From an uncultured Lachnospiraceae bacterium (lineage in GTDB: Bacteria; Bacillota; Clostridia; Lachnospirales; Lachnospiraceae), in NCBI GenBank assembly GCA_910585895.1, contig CAJUHY010000001.1, forward strand, positions 92,520-156,519: DNA of 64,000 nucleotides. Reading direction: 5' to 3'. The notes beneath the pieces were generated by a model. That model had not been told where the DNA came from, did not search any database, and was given only the letters and a program-made list of their open reading frames with translations. The position numbers and the translations under genes are program-made. Of the stretch, positions 1 to 8,901 are shown piece by piece (the first letter of the stretch is position 1; the number at the start of each line of letters is the position of its first letter).

Positions 1-1270
1 TCTGCAGCATTTCCTGTAACAATAATAGCTTCCCGGCATGTTCTTTGTCTTGCTGCACAAGTTCCGGCAAGTTTGCTGCTTGTGTTTCCAATTCCTGCGT
101 TGCTTTTTCCAATGCCGCAATTTTTTCCTCGGTATCGGCAAGAAGATTTGCCTGTTGATGTAATTTGCGCTCTATTGACTGTTTCTGTTTCTTCGCCTGT
201 CCTGCTGCCTGCTCCCGCTCTTTTAGTCTCTGATACTTGGGCAGCAGGTTTTTGAAATGAGCCGTCTCCTCCGTCAAAACAGCCATGCGTACCCGGTAAC
301 GCTGCCCAAGGTCTGCCGATAATGTTTCCGATTCTTTCAGCCTGTCCTGCTGCTCCTTCAACATCTGTTGTTTTTGCTGAATTTCCTCCTCGGCTTTCCC
401 GACCTGCGCAAAAAGGCGGTTGATTTCCTGCAGCTGGCGCAGTTTATAATTCAGTTCCTCCTGCTGCCCTGACAGTTCTTTCCCGCGCTCTTTCAGCTGC
501 CTTTCCTGCATTTTCTGTTCACGGATAATCTGCGCCAGGATTTCCTCAATCCGCCCGGAATCTGTCTCTAACCGCTCCCGGCTCTCCTGCCAGCTTTCCA
601 GGAATTTACTGTCCGCTGCGCAGCGTACCCCTTGAATCTCATGCGCGCAGAGTTTGCGGTTATCTTCCAGTTTCCCATACAATGACTTGCTTCTCTCACG
701 AAGACGCTTCTGAATATGCTCATAAATCCCAGTATCAAAAAGCCGGGCAAAAATCTCTTTCCTGTCCTTTGAGGAAGCATGGAGCAGACGGATAAATTCT
801 CCCTGGGCAATCATGGCAACCTGGGTAAACTGTTCTTTGCCCACGCCAAGAATCTCGGCAATTTTCTCATTGATTTCCCGCACTTTTCCAGGAAATTCCC
901 TGCCGTCCGGCATGGTCAGTGAGACAGACGCTGGTTCCATAGTAACAGTCCGCTCGCCGTCTTTGTTTTTGCGTCTGCTCGGACGCTCATAGCTGGGATT
1001 CCTGCGCACCTTGTAACATTCCCCACGGTAAGAAAACACCAGTTCCACGAATGTCGGCACATCCTGGCTGGCATACTGGCTGCGCATCATCGCTCCCTCC
1101 CGCTTGCCTCCGCTGGTCTGGTCGTATAGGGCATAAGTAATCGCATCAAATATCGTGGTCTTACCAGAGCCCGTGTCCCCGGTAATCAGAAATACGCCGC
1201 CCTTTGCCTGGGTAAAATCAATCGTTTCCTCTCCTGCATAGGAGCCAAACGCCGACAGCGTAAGTGTCAT
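1..1270 (-). CDS. sbcC: Exonuclease subunit SbcC (partial, N-terminal ~423 residues)
   Basis: This is the ATPase/coiled-coil subunit of the SbcCD (Mre11-Rad50 type) nuclease, which opens DNA hairpins and trims double-strand ends. The N-terminus carries the ABC-type nucleotide site: ITGDTGSGKTT (about residues 29-39) is the Walker A loop, followed by the Q-loop region AQGEFIRLL. From about residue 230 the sequence turns into Glu/Lys/Gln-rich heptads, the ascending arm of the coiled coil. The hook, second arm and Walker B lie beyond the left edge of the window. The gene follows sbcD on the same strand, as is usual for this pair. The start is ambiguous: ATG at 1270 or GTG at 1279, both behind an AGGAGGGGAGGAG stretch. 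Identity is firm; only the exact start is open. Confidence 0.95.
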   Translation of the reverse strand, partial: MTLTLSAFGSYAGEETIDFTQAKGGVFLITGDTGSGKTTIFDAITYALYDQTSGGKREGAMMRSQYASQDVPTFVELVFSYRGECYKVRRNPSYERPSRRKNKDGERTVTMEPASVSLTMPDGREFPGKVREINEKIAEILGVGKEQFTQVAMIAQGEFIRLLHASSKDRKEIFARLFDTGIYEHIQKRLRERSKSLYGKLEDNRKLCAHEIQGVRCAADSKFLESWQESRERLETDSGRIEEILAQIIREQKMQERQLKERGKELSGQQEELNYKLRQLQEINRLFAQVGKAEEEIQQKQQMLKEQQDRLKESETLSADLGQRYRVRMAVLTEETAHFKNLLPKYQRLKEREQAAGQAKKQKQSIERKLHQQANLLADTEEKIAALEKATQELETQAANLPELVQQDKEHAGKLLLLQEMLQ

Positions 1271-1292
1271 GGGCTTCACGCTCCTCCCCTCC

Positions 1293-1367
1293 TTCCTCAG
1301 ACACAGTATTACTCATTTTTCATCACCCGCTTTCCTCAGACACAATATTACTCATTTTTCATCACCC
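1293..1367. repeat. 39-bp-period tandem duplication at the sbcD/sbcC junction
   Basis: Positions 1293-1328 and 1332-1367 are the same 36 bases with one mismatch (cacagtatt versus cacaatatt), spaced 39 bp apart. The right copy contains the last codons and stop of sbcD; the left copy is noncoding and lies just upstream of the sbcC ribosome binding site. It looks like a recent local duplication. It moves the sbcC start about 40 bp further from the sbcD stop. Confidence 0.9.
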
Positions 1368-2515
1368 CTACTGTCCACAATCTCTTCCACCAGGGCTTCT
1401 TCTTCCGCAGTCATCGGCTGCCCCTGCATTTCCTGATAGAACGCGCAAAACAGTTCCATCGGCTGCATGGAGAAATCCTCGTCCTGCTGCTCGCTTATGC
1501 GGTTCCTGGTCCTCGTATTGTCAATCCGCACCTCCAAGACGGCGTCATAGACTTCCTCCAGCTGTTCCTTGGGATGGTACGGTTCCTTTTCGTCCGTCAA
1601 AGTGACGCTGAGGAAATCATGGCGATTGTCTTTCCTTGCCCTGCCGATAATCTCCTGCAGCAGGCCGCGCTCCCTTCGCACGTCCTGTATGGGTATCAGG
1701 GGAATCGTCTCAATCACAGCTCCTTCCCCTTTAGCCCCCAAGGTTACCATAGTAATGGATTTTTTGTGATGCTCCTCGCTGACGGAATATTTGAGCGGCG
1801 TTCCGCAATAACGGATATGGGGAGACTTTACCATCTGCGCGCCATGGATATGCCCCAGCGCTGCATAATCAAATTCCGCAATCACCGACACATCCACGTT
1901 CTCCAATCCGCCCAGGGACACCGCAAGCTGCTCCGATTCACACCGCTCAGGAGCCTGTCCATGATTCGTATAAAATTGATGGGAAAGCAGCACGTTCCGC
2001 TGCCGATAGTCAATCTCTTCCCTTGCCAAAACCTCACGGACTGCGCTCTCATAATCCGTAACCGCGCCCTCTGCAAACAGATGGCGCACATAGCCAGGCT
2101 TTAGGAAAGGCAGAAGATAGAAATTCACATCCCCATATTCATCACTGAGCACAACTTTTTTCAGATGTTCTTCCTGCTGCGTGGGTGCGGATACCGACAG
2201 GTAAATTTGATGTTTTTCCAGAAATGAGGAGGCATAGCCAAGACGCCTGGCATTGTCATGGTTCCCCGCAATGACCAGTACCGGAATGCCCGGCGTAATG
2301 GCGGATAGCTCCTGCAAGAATTTATCAAAGACCATATAGGACTCACCGGAAGGCACTGCGTGGTCAAAAATATCGCCGCAGATTAAAATTGCATCCGGGC
2401 GGTATTCCCGCGCTTTCTCAGCAATCTGGGACAATACCGCCCGCTGGTTTTCCTGCAGACTGTAATAGTGAAGCTGTTTACCGATATGAAGATCGGAGAG
2501 ATGAAAAAACCTCAT
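1352..2515 (-). CDS. sbcD: Exonuclease subunit SbcD
   Basis: Nuclease subunit of SbcCD, a Mn-dependent 3'-5' exonuclease and hairpin endonuclease of the Mre11 family. The calcineurin-like metal-binding motifs are all present in order: FHLSDLHIGK (residues 4-13), ICGDIFDHAVPSGESY near residue 45, VIAGNHDNARR near 80, LLSHQF near 175 and ALGHIHGAQ near 215. A C-terminal capping region follows. The 387-aa length is normal for the family. Its start lies 3 bp from the patatin-like gene stop, and sbcC follows about 80 bp downstream across a tandem duplication, so the three are probably one transcript. Function is well supported by motifs and context. Confidence 0.96.
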   Translation of the reverse strand: MRFFHLSDLHIGKQLHYYSLQENQRAVLSQIAEKAREYRPDAILICGDIFDHAVPSGESYMVFDKFLQELSAITPGIPVLVIAGNHDNARRLGYASSFLEKHQIYLSVSAPTQQEEHLKKVVLSDEYGDVNFYLLPFLKPGYVRHLFAEGAVTDYESAVREVLAREEIDYRQRNVLLSHQFYTNHGQAPERCESEQLAVSLGGLENVDVSVIAEFDYAALGHIHGAQMVKSPHIRYCGTPLKYSVSEEHHKKSITMVTLGAKGEGAVIETIPLIPIQDVRRERGLLQEIIGRARKDNRHDFLSVTLTDEKEPYHPKEQLEEVYDAVLEVRIDNTRTRNRISEQQDEDFSMQPMELFCAFYQEMQGQPMTAEEEALVEEIVDSRGDEK

Positions 2516-2518
2516 GCA

Positions 2519-3367
2519 TTACTCCCTTCCCAAATACCGTTTCAGATCTGCCATCTGACGTTTGGCCTGCCGGTATCCTTCCTCATAGAGCATTGTCAAT
2601 CTGTCAGGGTTTGACTCTGTCCTGCCGATGCCGTAAGTCGTCTCCGGCGCAATCACGAACACCTCGCCAGATTTCTCCTTTTCCAACAGCTCTTCCATAC
2701 AGGCATTATATCTTTCTGGGCGCGTCTTTAAATCCTCCACAATATGAGGATATTTCTTATATAACTTGATGGAAATTTTGCCCGCACGCTCTGACTTTTT
2801 GACATAGCCGCGCTCTCTGGTGAGGATGACGATATTTTTATCGCAGCCCTCCTCCATCGCGTGCTTGTACGGAATGGAATCCGACACGCCGCCATCAAGA
2901 TAATAACGTCTGCCGACTTTCACCGGCTGAAAGAGGATGGGCAGCGCACAGCTTGCCACTAACACCTCAAACTTCTCATCTTTCCTCGGCACTTCCAGAT
3001 ATTCCGCTTTGCCGGTATGGATGTTGGTGACACATGCCTCCACTTTTCCCGGAAACGCTGCAAACGCCTCAAAGTCAAATGCTTCCAGTTTGTTGGGTAT
3101 CTCCTCGAAGACAAAGGGAATATTGTAAAAATTCCTGTTTTTCAGCAGGTGATGCACTCCCATATACCTTTTATCATTCATGTATTTCTGGATAATCGTC
3201 AGATTTCTGCCTTTCTGCCCGGAGAGATAGGACACCCCATAGGCAATGCCTGCCGACACGCCGATAAAATAATCCGGCATAATCCCTTCCTCTAAAAATG
3301 CATCTGCCACGCCGCAGCTAAACACGGTACGGCTTGCCCCGCCTTCCATGGTTATTCCCAGTTTCAT
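2519..3367 (-). CDS. Patatin-like phospholipase (RssA/YjjU-type)
   Basis: Predicted serine hydrolase of the patatin family, acting on acyl lipids through a Ser-Asp dyad. The oxyanion-hole glycine stretch MEGGASRTVFSCG sits at residues 7-19. The nucleophile elbow is GVSAG with Ser38, and the Asp of the dyad is in YLDGG (Asp158). The 282-aa length fits the cytosolic bacterial patatins. I chose the ATG at 3367 because a GGAAAGGAA ribosome binding site precedes it. A longer reading frame starting at 3406 has no comparable site and would add a non-conserved leader. There is no signal peptide, so it is probably cytosolic. The substrate cannot be read from the sequence. Confidence 0.88.
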   Translation of the reverse strand: MKLGITMEGGASRTVFSCGVADAFLEEGIMPDYFIGVSAGIAYGVSYLSGQKGRNLTIIQKYMNDKRYMGVHHLLKNRNFYNIPFVFEEIPNKLEAFDFEAFAAFPGKVEACVTNIHTGKAEYLEVPRKDEKFEVLVASCALPILFQPVKVGRRYYLDGGVSDSIPYKHAMEEGCDKNIVILTRERGYVKKSERAGKISIKLYKKYPHIVEDLKTRPERYNACMEELLEKEKSGEVFVIAPETTYGIGRTESNPDRLTMLYEEGYRQAKRQMADLKRYLGRE

Positions 3368-3467
3368 GCACTGCTCATTCCTTTCCGTTCTTTCATTATG
3401 TAACATATTCTTCAGCTATTATATTTTGTTATACAGAGAGTTTCCACTCCGTTCCTTTTTGTCTTTA

Positions 3468-3749
3468 TCATTTGTTAAACAAATCACTGTGTGACCCAGT
3501 GCGGCACAATGTCAGCACCAGCACGTCATCTTCAATCCGGTAAATGAGAAGCCAGTCCGGCTGGATGTGACATTCCCTATGCCCCACCCAGCCGCCTGTT
3601 AATTCATGGTCCTTGTTTTTCTCCGGCAATATCTCCCCACGCGACAAAGCACGGATAATATCATCTAGCAGGTCAATGTTTCGATTACGCTTGATTGACA
3701 ATTTGTAGTCTTTTTTGAACTTTGTGGTCCAGACAATATCGCGTCTCAT
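3468..3749 (-). CDS. yafQ: YafQ/RelE-family toxin (mRNA interferase)
   Basis: Toxin of a type II toxin-antitoxin pair, 93 aa. The family hallmarks are visible: KFKKDYK near the N-terminus, HELTGGWVGHRECHIQPDW (about residues 53-71) and the C-terminal RTGSHSDLF. The conserved His/Asp residues of the second motif and the terminal His-Ser-Asp-x-Phe are those used by YafQ for ribosome-dependent mRNA cleavage (family knowledge). The start overlaps the antitoxin stop by 4 bp, which implies translational coupling. Cognate antitoxin and the expected gene order (antitoxin first) support the call. Confidence 0.93.
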   Translation of the reverse strand: MRRDIVWTTKFKKDYKLSIKRNRNIDLLDDIIRALSRGEILPEKNKDHELTGGWVGHRECHIQPDWLLIYRIEDDVLVLTLCRTGSHSDLFNK

Positions 3750-4021
3750 CTTTTAAGTTCCCGAAGCGCTTCTTCAACATCAGAATAATGCCTGACGTCT
3801 GGATCATGCGCAATACGCTCCGCCTCTAGCATAGCCGCAATGGTTTCCCGGTTAGGCTGTTCCAGCTTCACATCAAAAGGAAAACCTCCAACACGGAGAG
3901 ACTGACGCAGAAAAACGTTGATAGCGGTTGTTAGGTTCATGCCTAATTCACTGTACAGGCTCTCACACTGTTTTTTAATGTCGCTGTCCATCCGAACGCT
4001 AAAATTTGTTGTAGCTGCCAT
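3746..4021 (-). CDS. dinJ: DinJ/RelB-family antitoxin
   Basis: Antitoxin of the pair, 91 aa. The N-terminal part (TNFSVRMDSDIKKQCESLY, residues 4-22) matches the ribbon-helix-helix DNA-binding fold of RelB/DinJ. It is followed by the family segment GMNLTTAINVFLRQSLRVGG, and the acidic C-terminus would wrap the toxin. The start has an AAGGGG ribosome binding site. RelB/DinJ proteins bind palindromes in their own promoter, and a 15-bp palindrome lies in the promoter spacer just upstream (4066-4080), consistent with autoregulation. Confidence 0.93.
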   Translation of the reverse strand: MAATTNFSVRMDSDIKKQCESLYSELGMNLTTAINVFLRQSLRVGGFPFDVKLEQPNRETIAAMLEAERIAHDPDVRHYSDVEEALRELKR

Positions 4022-4055
4022 AATATCAACCCCTTTCGCATTTCATTGCACTTAT

Positions 4056-4084
4056 AGTATATGCGTTTTGCAATGCAAAATCAA
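4056..4084 (-). promoter_or_regulatory. Promoter and palindromic operator of dinJ-yafQ
   Basis: On the minus strand there is TTGATT (4079-4084), a 17-bp spacer and TATACT (4056-4061). Inside the spacer lies ttttgcaatgcaaaa (4066-4080), 7-bp arms around a single central base. The placement between -35 and -10 is that of an autorepressor operator, which is how RelB/DinJ antitoxins act. Confidence 0.75.
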
Positions 4085-4118
4085 CTCAACAGCCAGAAAA
4101 TTCTCTTATATTTTTATC

Positions 4119-7100
4119 TTACCTCGTTACACGAATCTTTTTCGTTACTTTCTTCTTCCCACAGCTGATTGTCAGTTTCGCTGTTCCGGTTTTATCCCTG
4201 GCGGTCAGCTTTACCTTATTTCCTTTGGTCTTGTTCAGCTTGAGAAGCTTCTTGCCCTTGGCGTCTAATTTCCACTTTACCTTCCCTTTCAAACCATACG
4301 GCTTAGCTGTCAAGGTAATGGATTTCTTCATCCTCACAGATAATTTTCCTTTGACCTTAATCACTGGCTTTTGCACAGTAACGATAAATGTCGCCGTTAA
4401 ATTACTGCCGTCCGTTGTTCGCACTGCGACTTTTACTTTCCCTGGCGCTTTCGCCGTCAGCTTACCATCATTTGACATGGTAGCGACAGATTTCTTGTCG
4501 ACGCTATAAACAATTCTTTGAGAAGCGCCACTTGGTTTGATTGTCACTTTCATCTGCAGATTCTGATAGGGGTAGATTTTCTTGCTCTTGGCAGATAAAG
4601 AAATGCTTGTCGCCTTGATTGGCTGTTGCACTGGCAGCTGAGCCGGCTGCGCTTCCACTTTGCCCGCGTATGTCCCGCTTATCTTCCCTGTCTCCACGGA
4701 ACTTGTAACTTCTACGGTCATTCTCTTACCAACCTCACTGGCTGTCAGCACATACGACTTATTCGTAGCCCCTGCAACCTTAACTCCGTTCGCATACCAC
4801 TGGTAACTTAGCGTTCCGGTATTATTATCCTGAGAAACTGACACTGTCAACGTATCCCCCGGATAAGAAATTCCACCGCTCCGGCTGGACGATACCACGA
4901 CCATTCCCGTCAGTTCCGCTGGCTCTTCTGGTCCTAGTCCCGGTCCTGGTTCTTCTTCCTCAAGAATATCTCCTGCATATTTCCCCTGAATTGTCCCAGT
5001 CTCCACAGTACTTGCAACCTTAACTTTCACAGCTTTGCCAATTTCTGCTTCCGTCAGAACATAGGAGGCGTTTGTCGCCCCGGCAATCGCCGTCTCCCCT
5101 GCATACCACTGATAGCTGAAGTTTCCGGTGTTGTTGGTATCATCGCCTACCGTGGCTGTCAGCGTATCTCCTGGATAGGAGGCGGCCCCTTCCCGGCTTG
5201 AGGTTACGGTAACGGTTCCGCTCAGTACTTCCGGCACTATAACATTTGTCGTCACAATATTCGTAAAGTTCATGGCATTCGTTACATAATTATTCCCCTT
5301 TACTCCCAAAACCTCGATGGTATTCATGGCTCCGGTTTCTGACTCTAACAACCGATTGTCCACTACAATGCCTGCCTCTCCATTGGTAAGCGGAATCACT
5401 GTGCTGCCGCCGACTTCCGCTTTCCTGCCATTTACAAGGAACGTAACCGCATCTACATTGGCATCTGTTACCTTTACCTTGGCAGTCACCGTGCCGTCTG
5501 TGCTGTCCTCCACAGCAGTCACTGTAATCTTAGAGGACACCTGGTTGCCCTGGGAACGATAGAACGCCTGTACATCTGTAAACTGCGCGTCCATCCATTC
5601 TACACGCTTTTCAATAAAGGTCTTCATAGATTCAACCGCTGCATCGTATCTTTGGCTTGTCGTGCTCACCTTCTGTCCATTTACAAAAGCAAACCCGCTG
5701 CACCTATCATATGAATAAGCCCACTTGTCATCATTAGCCAAAGATGCCGAACGGTACTTTGTCTGTAAGCTGTCAATCACGCCGCCTTCTTTCATGATAT
5801 CCTCAATGACAGTTGGACGATTCTTCTTATAGAATTCAAAAGCCTTTGTCGCAAAATAGGGGTCTTTCACTAAATAACGATTCCACTGTTCTTTCTGGTA
5901 TCCTTGCTCCGCAAAACCGCCCTGAAACGTATCCATGCCGCAAAGCGTAGTATGCCAATTATCATACACGAACGGACCCGTCATACTGTACATATTGATA
6001 TTGCCCCATGCCCAGTCATAATCCCACGCCGGTCCCATCTTCGCCTTGCCCTCTATATCTTTATAGAGATAAGTGCTGTTCTTCATAGAGTCCCAATTGT
6101 TCACATACTCACACAAGAGCCAGTACTGCAGCAGGGAATCCAGTTCAAAAAGGTCTGTGTAATGGACTTTCTGCCCATTATAATCCGCCGTAAAATCAGG
6201 GCTGCGCAGCGCTGCCTCATAGGCCTCCAGATAATTCTTGGCAAATGCCATCATCACATCGCTGGTCTTCGCATATTCCGGCGAGCGGAAAAACATAGGG
6301 ATATTCCCATATTTCGTGGAAAACGTAGAAATATATTTATACTGGTCTGAAGTAGACCTGAAATCCATATCCAGCAGGAATCCGCCTGTAACTTCGGGAA
6401 TGTCCTCTGCATAATAGTCAGCTATCTGGTAAGTATTGTTTTTAAATGTTACCACCCCGGTCGTCACCCAACTGTAATCCTGCTCCATCAACTCTTCCAA
6501 ATCGGATTGTTTCAGTTCAGGATTCTGATTACATATTGCTTCCGCTATGTCATCTGCCAGCCCTTCCCAATCGTGGACATTGACACGCGCGGAGCCAACA
6601 CGCACATGTTCCGCCAGCTCATAGATGCCCTGATATTGCCCATTTAAAATCAGCGCCACATTGGTTGTGCCCATGGAGACCTCCATGCCGATATCCTTGG
6701 AAAAATTATGCGCCAGCTCATTTCGCATATTCGTATGGTCAATCATATTTGCCAGAAGCACCCAGTGCTTGTTGGTATTTTTGTTGGCTTTCTTATTATT
6801 CTTGCCGAGCCCCAACAGATTTGACTTCGTGCCAAGCTTTAATTTATATGGTTTTTTCACATTCCATGCCACCGCCTGGCTCCAGGTAGAATTCCCCCGG
6901 CCTTTAATAGTTGTCTTGCCATCGTACCAATAGGACTGGTCGTTAAATTCATCATTCCCCTGTATCTTCATAACGGCATCTTTTGCTACTGTATTGCTGT
7001 TTATGCCCTGCCCGTCATTGGTATCTATATAAACAACCGGAAGTTCACTGCAGTAAGTAGACAGATTCCAGCTCACGCTGCCGTCTGCAGTTGTAATTGC

Positions 7101-8600
7101 TACAGAAATGAATTTCTCCAAATCATTGGCGGTTGGCGTATAACTGCTGCTGGTATTGGAAATATCTGCTCCGTCCACGCTCCACCGGTATTTCAGGCTG
7201 CTGCCCTCCGGCAGATTGGAGACCGTAACCCCAAGCGGAGTATCCACTTTAGCATAGGGCTGGTCAAATGCAGCTATCTGCGCGTTGTCTGACAATACCA
7301 CAATCTTAAAGCTGCGGCTGTATCCTTTGTCTGAATGGGCAGTCAGCAATACCGTCGTATCCATGCCAATCTCAGCCGGATGTGCAACTGCCTTATCTCC
7401 TTCAATCGTCAGCGCCTTTTCCTCACTGCTGCTCCAGGTAATCGAATCACTGCCCGCTGTCTGCGGAAGCACAATCTCCGTCCTTACGCCGGACGCGGTC
7501 TCTCCCTCTGCAAACGTAAGCGACAACCCGGAGAGATAGATTCTGCCCGCCGCACTGGACGTCAGGCAAAATTTGGGAACCGGGTAACAACCTGCCTGGG
7601 CCTGCCAGATATCAGCAGACAGATTACCAACAAGCACGCCGCTCAGAAGTTCCTTATCCTTGACTGCTGTTACCCCGCCAAGAATCTGCTGTTCCAAAGA
7701 AGACGGAATATAACAGTCGGTAAGTGTGCTGAGAAAACTCGCGTTTCCATTCTGCGCCGTGGCAATGCCAAACGCATCGTATCCTGCATACTGTACAATT
7801 CCGGTATTGACACACTGAGAAATCATCTTACAGGCAGACTGAGCAACACGCCCAATGATTCCGGCCGCATAGACCAAATCTGTCCGCGAGCCATCGGCAA
7901 AAACATCTGCCCCATTGTAACAATCCTTCACAGAAATGAAATTATTCATTATGGAAGAATCCGCTGTCCGGCACTCACCGATGATTCCGCCAGCTCCTAC
8001 CGTATCGCAGCTTCCTGTAGGATTGACCATCAAAGTTCCGTCCACAACGACAATGCCGGAAATATTGGCATAACCATTGACCTCTCCTGCCAGTGTGCCT
8101 ACCGCTGCCAGTCCATCCGGGAAATCGGTATATATATTGACATCCGTAAAAATCAGGTTCTTCACCTCTGCGTAATCACTGGCGCTGTCAGAGCCAATAA
8201 CACTGAACAGTCCCACCTGCCCATATTTATTGGCCTGATCAATCGAATCACTGAGATTGATAGTCAGTCCCGAAATCACGTGTCCCTGACCATCGAACGT
8301 CCCGGAAAACACATTTGCTTCCGCGGGGTTACATGTTCCCTTGTTCCCCAAATAACCGCCCAGCGGCTCCCAATCGCTGCCGGACAAATCTATGTCGGCG
8401 GTCAGCTGATAATCACCGCTCATAGGATAGGCAGCATCCGAACCAATCTTCTGCAAATCCTCCGCCGTCCCAATAGAAATAGCACCCCCTTCTGCCGCCT
8501 GGACAAACAATGACGTCTCCAGACCGGTAATCAATAGTGTCGCTGTCAAAATAACAGACAACAGCCTCCCCCATGGCACATTCCTAAAGATATGTCTCAT
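4119..8600 (-). CDS. Secreted CotH-kinase-domain protein with GLUG-like and Ig-like repeats
   Basis: Very large secreted protein, 1493 aa. Residues 1-35 are a signal peptide (basic start, hydrophobic core, cleavage near VQAAEG). Residues about 40-330 are GLUG/beta-helix-like repeats (ISIGTAEDLQKIG, VIVDGTL and similar Gly-rich strands). A Big-like and Ig-like stretch leads to the CotH domain at about 535-1010, with GRGNSTW near 567, IYELAEHVRVG near 665 and GPAWDYDWAWGN near 860. The last is the Asp-containing CotH motif; CotH is an atypical protein kinase of spore coats. Two Ig-like repeats with the same YPGDTL, YQWYA and ATN-SYVL landmarks follow (about 1128-1320), then a Big_2 domain and a Lys-rich C-terminus with no LPXTG. 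It is probably a surface or matrix protein. Kinase activity is not proven here. Confidence 0.85.
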   Translation of the reverse strand: MRHIFRNVPWGRLLSVILTATLLITGLETSLFVQAAEGGAISIGTAEDLQKIGSDAAYPMSGDYQLTADIDLSGSDWEPLGGYLGNKGTCNPAEANVFSGTFDGQGHVISGLTINLSDSIDQANKYGQVGLFSVIGSDSASDYAEVKNLIFTDVNIYTDFPDGLAAVGTLAGEVNGYANISGIVVVDGTLMVNPTGSCDTVGAGGIIGECRTADSSIMNNFISVKDCYNGADVFADGSRTDLVYAAGIIGRVAQSACKMISQCVNTGIVQYAGYDAFGIATAQNGNASFLSTLTDCYIPSSLEQQILGGVTAVKDKELLSGVLVGNLSADIWQAQAGCYPVPKFCLTSSAAGRIYLSGLSLTFAEGETASGVRTEIVLPQTAGSDSITWSSSEEKALTIEGDKAVAHPAEIGMDTTVLLTAHSDKGYSRSFKIVVLSDNAQIAAFDQPYAKVDTPLGVTVSNLPEGSSLKYRWSVDGADISNTSSSYTPTANDLEKFISVAITTADGSVSWNLSTYCSELPVVYIDTNDGQGINSNTVAKDAVMKIQGNDEFNDQSYWYDGKTTIKGRGNSTWSQAVAWNVKKPYKLKLGTKSNLLGLGKNNKKANKNTNKHWVLLANMIDHTNMRNELAHNFSKDIGMEVSMGTTNVALILNGQYQGIYELAEHVRVGSARVNVHDWEGLADDIAEAICNQNPELKQSDLEELMEQDYSWVTTGVVTFKNNTYQIADYYAEDIPEVTGGFLLDMDFRSTSDQYKYISTFSTKYGNIPMFFRSPEYAKTSDVMMAFAKNYLEAYEAALRSPDFTADYNGQKVHYTDLFELDSLLQYWLLCEYVNNWDSMKNSTYLYKDIEGKAKMGPAWDYDWAWGNINMYSMTGPFVYDNWHTTLCGMDTFQGGFAEQGYQKEQWNRYLVKDPYFATKAFEFYKKNRPTVIEDIMKEGGVIDSLQTKYRSASLANDDKWAYSYDRCSGFAFVNGQKVSTTSQRYDAAVESMKTFIEKRVEWMDAQFTDVQAFYRSQGNQVSSKITVTAVEDSTDGTVTAKVKVTDANVDAVTFLVNGRKAEVGGSTVIPLTNGEAGIVVDNRLLESETGAMNTIEVLGVKGNNYVTNAMNFTNIVTTNVIVPEVLSGTVTVTSSREGAASYPGDTLTATVGDDTNNTGNFSYQWYAGETAIAGATNASYVLTEAEIGKAVKVKVASTVETGTIQGKYAGDILEEEEPGPGLGPEEPAELTGMVVVSSSRSGGISYPGDTLTVSVSQDNNTGTLSYQWYANGVKVAGATNKSYVLTASEVGKRMTVEVTSSVETGKISGTYAGKVEAQPAQLPVQQPIKATSISLSAKSKKIYPYQNLQMKVTIKPSGASQRIVYSVDKKSVATMSNDGKLTAKAPGKVKVAVRTTDGSNLTATFIVTVQKPVIKVKGKLSVRMKKSITLTAKPYGLKGKVKWKLDAKGKKLLKLNKTKGNKVKLTARDKTGTAKLTISCGKKKVTKKIRVTR

Positions 8601-8650
8601 AAAAACCTCCTTCTCCTATATTGTATATAGAGATTGCAACAAATAATAGT

Positions 8651-8683
8651 TAGGGAAACGCTGATTAAATCTGTATTTCCTTG
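8651..8683. repeat. Palindromic intergenic element, copy 1
   Basis: The segment begins tagggaaacgctgattaaat and ends atttccttgg: outer arms GGGAAA/TTTCC and an inner GATT/AATC core. Two relatives sit at 14976-15002 and 56688-56722, so it appears to be a dispersed family. This copy lies about 50 bp upstream of the CotH start codon, within the probable 5' leader. Confidence 0.55.
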
Positions 8684-8763
8684 GCAATATTTTAACACAG
8701 AACGGTTGATAAAAGGAATCTTTTTTCTGAAAATACGCGAATCCTGATTTTAAAAATTCAATA

Positions 8764-8791
8764 TTGTTTTTTGAGAAAAATACGTTATAAT
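8764..8791 (+). promoter_or_regulatory. Sigma-A-type promoter for the 8902 gene
   Basis: TTGTTT (8764-8769), a 16-bp spacer and TATAAT (8786-8791) on the plus strand. The predicted transcript has a leader of about 105 nt with a possible long-range stem before the start at 8902. Confidence 0.5.
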
Positions 8792-8901
8792 TTTCTTTGA
8801 AGAGACTGAAAATCATGCTTACTGGATGATTGGCAGCAAATGCAAGGAAAACCCGCATGGGCCTGCGCCACGCCAATCCGCTTAGAAAAGGGGGCATTCC
8901 C

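Larger units (their letters stand above)
8601..8901. other. Intergenic region between divergent cotH-like gene and small ORF
   Basis: This 301-bp AT-rich gap separates the CotH-like gene (minus) from the 85-aa gene (plus). It holds the CotH ribosome binding site (GGAGAAGGAGG), a palindromic element at 8651-8683, a plus-strand promoter at 8764-8791 and a 110-nt leader. That leader can pair GATTGGC (8828-8834) with GCCAATC (8872-8878) around an inner CCCGCATGGG. No coding potential is convincing here; an apparent 110-codon minus frame has no ribosome binding site and no protein-like composition. Confidence 0.6.

Noticed and set aside
1264..2104. Plus-strand open frames across sbcC/sbcD
   Set aside because: They are opposite-strand shadows of sbcD, which has all nuclease motifs.
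7335..8513. 392-codon open frame antisense to the CotH gene
   Set aside because: Its translation is low in normal domain composition and rich in Arg/Cys/His in the manner of antisense shadows. There is no ribosome binding site, and the minus-strand gene has a signal peptide and recognised domains.
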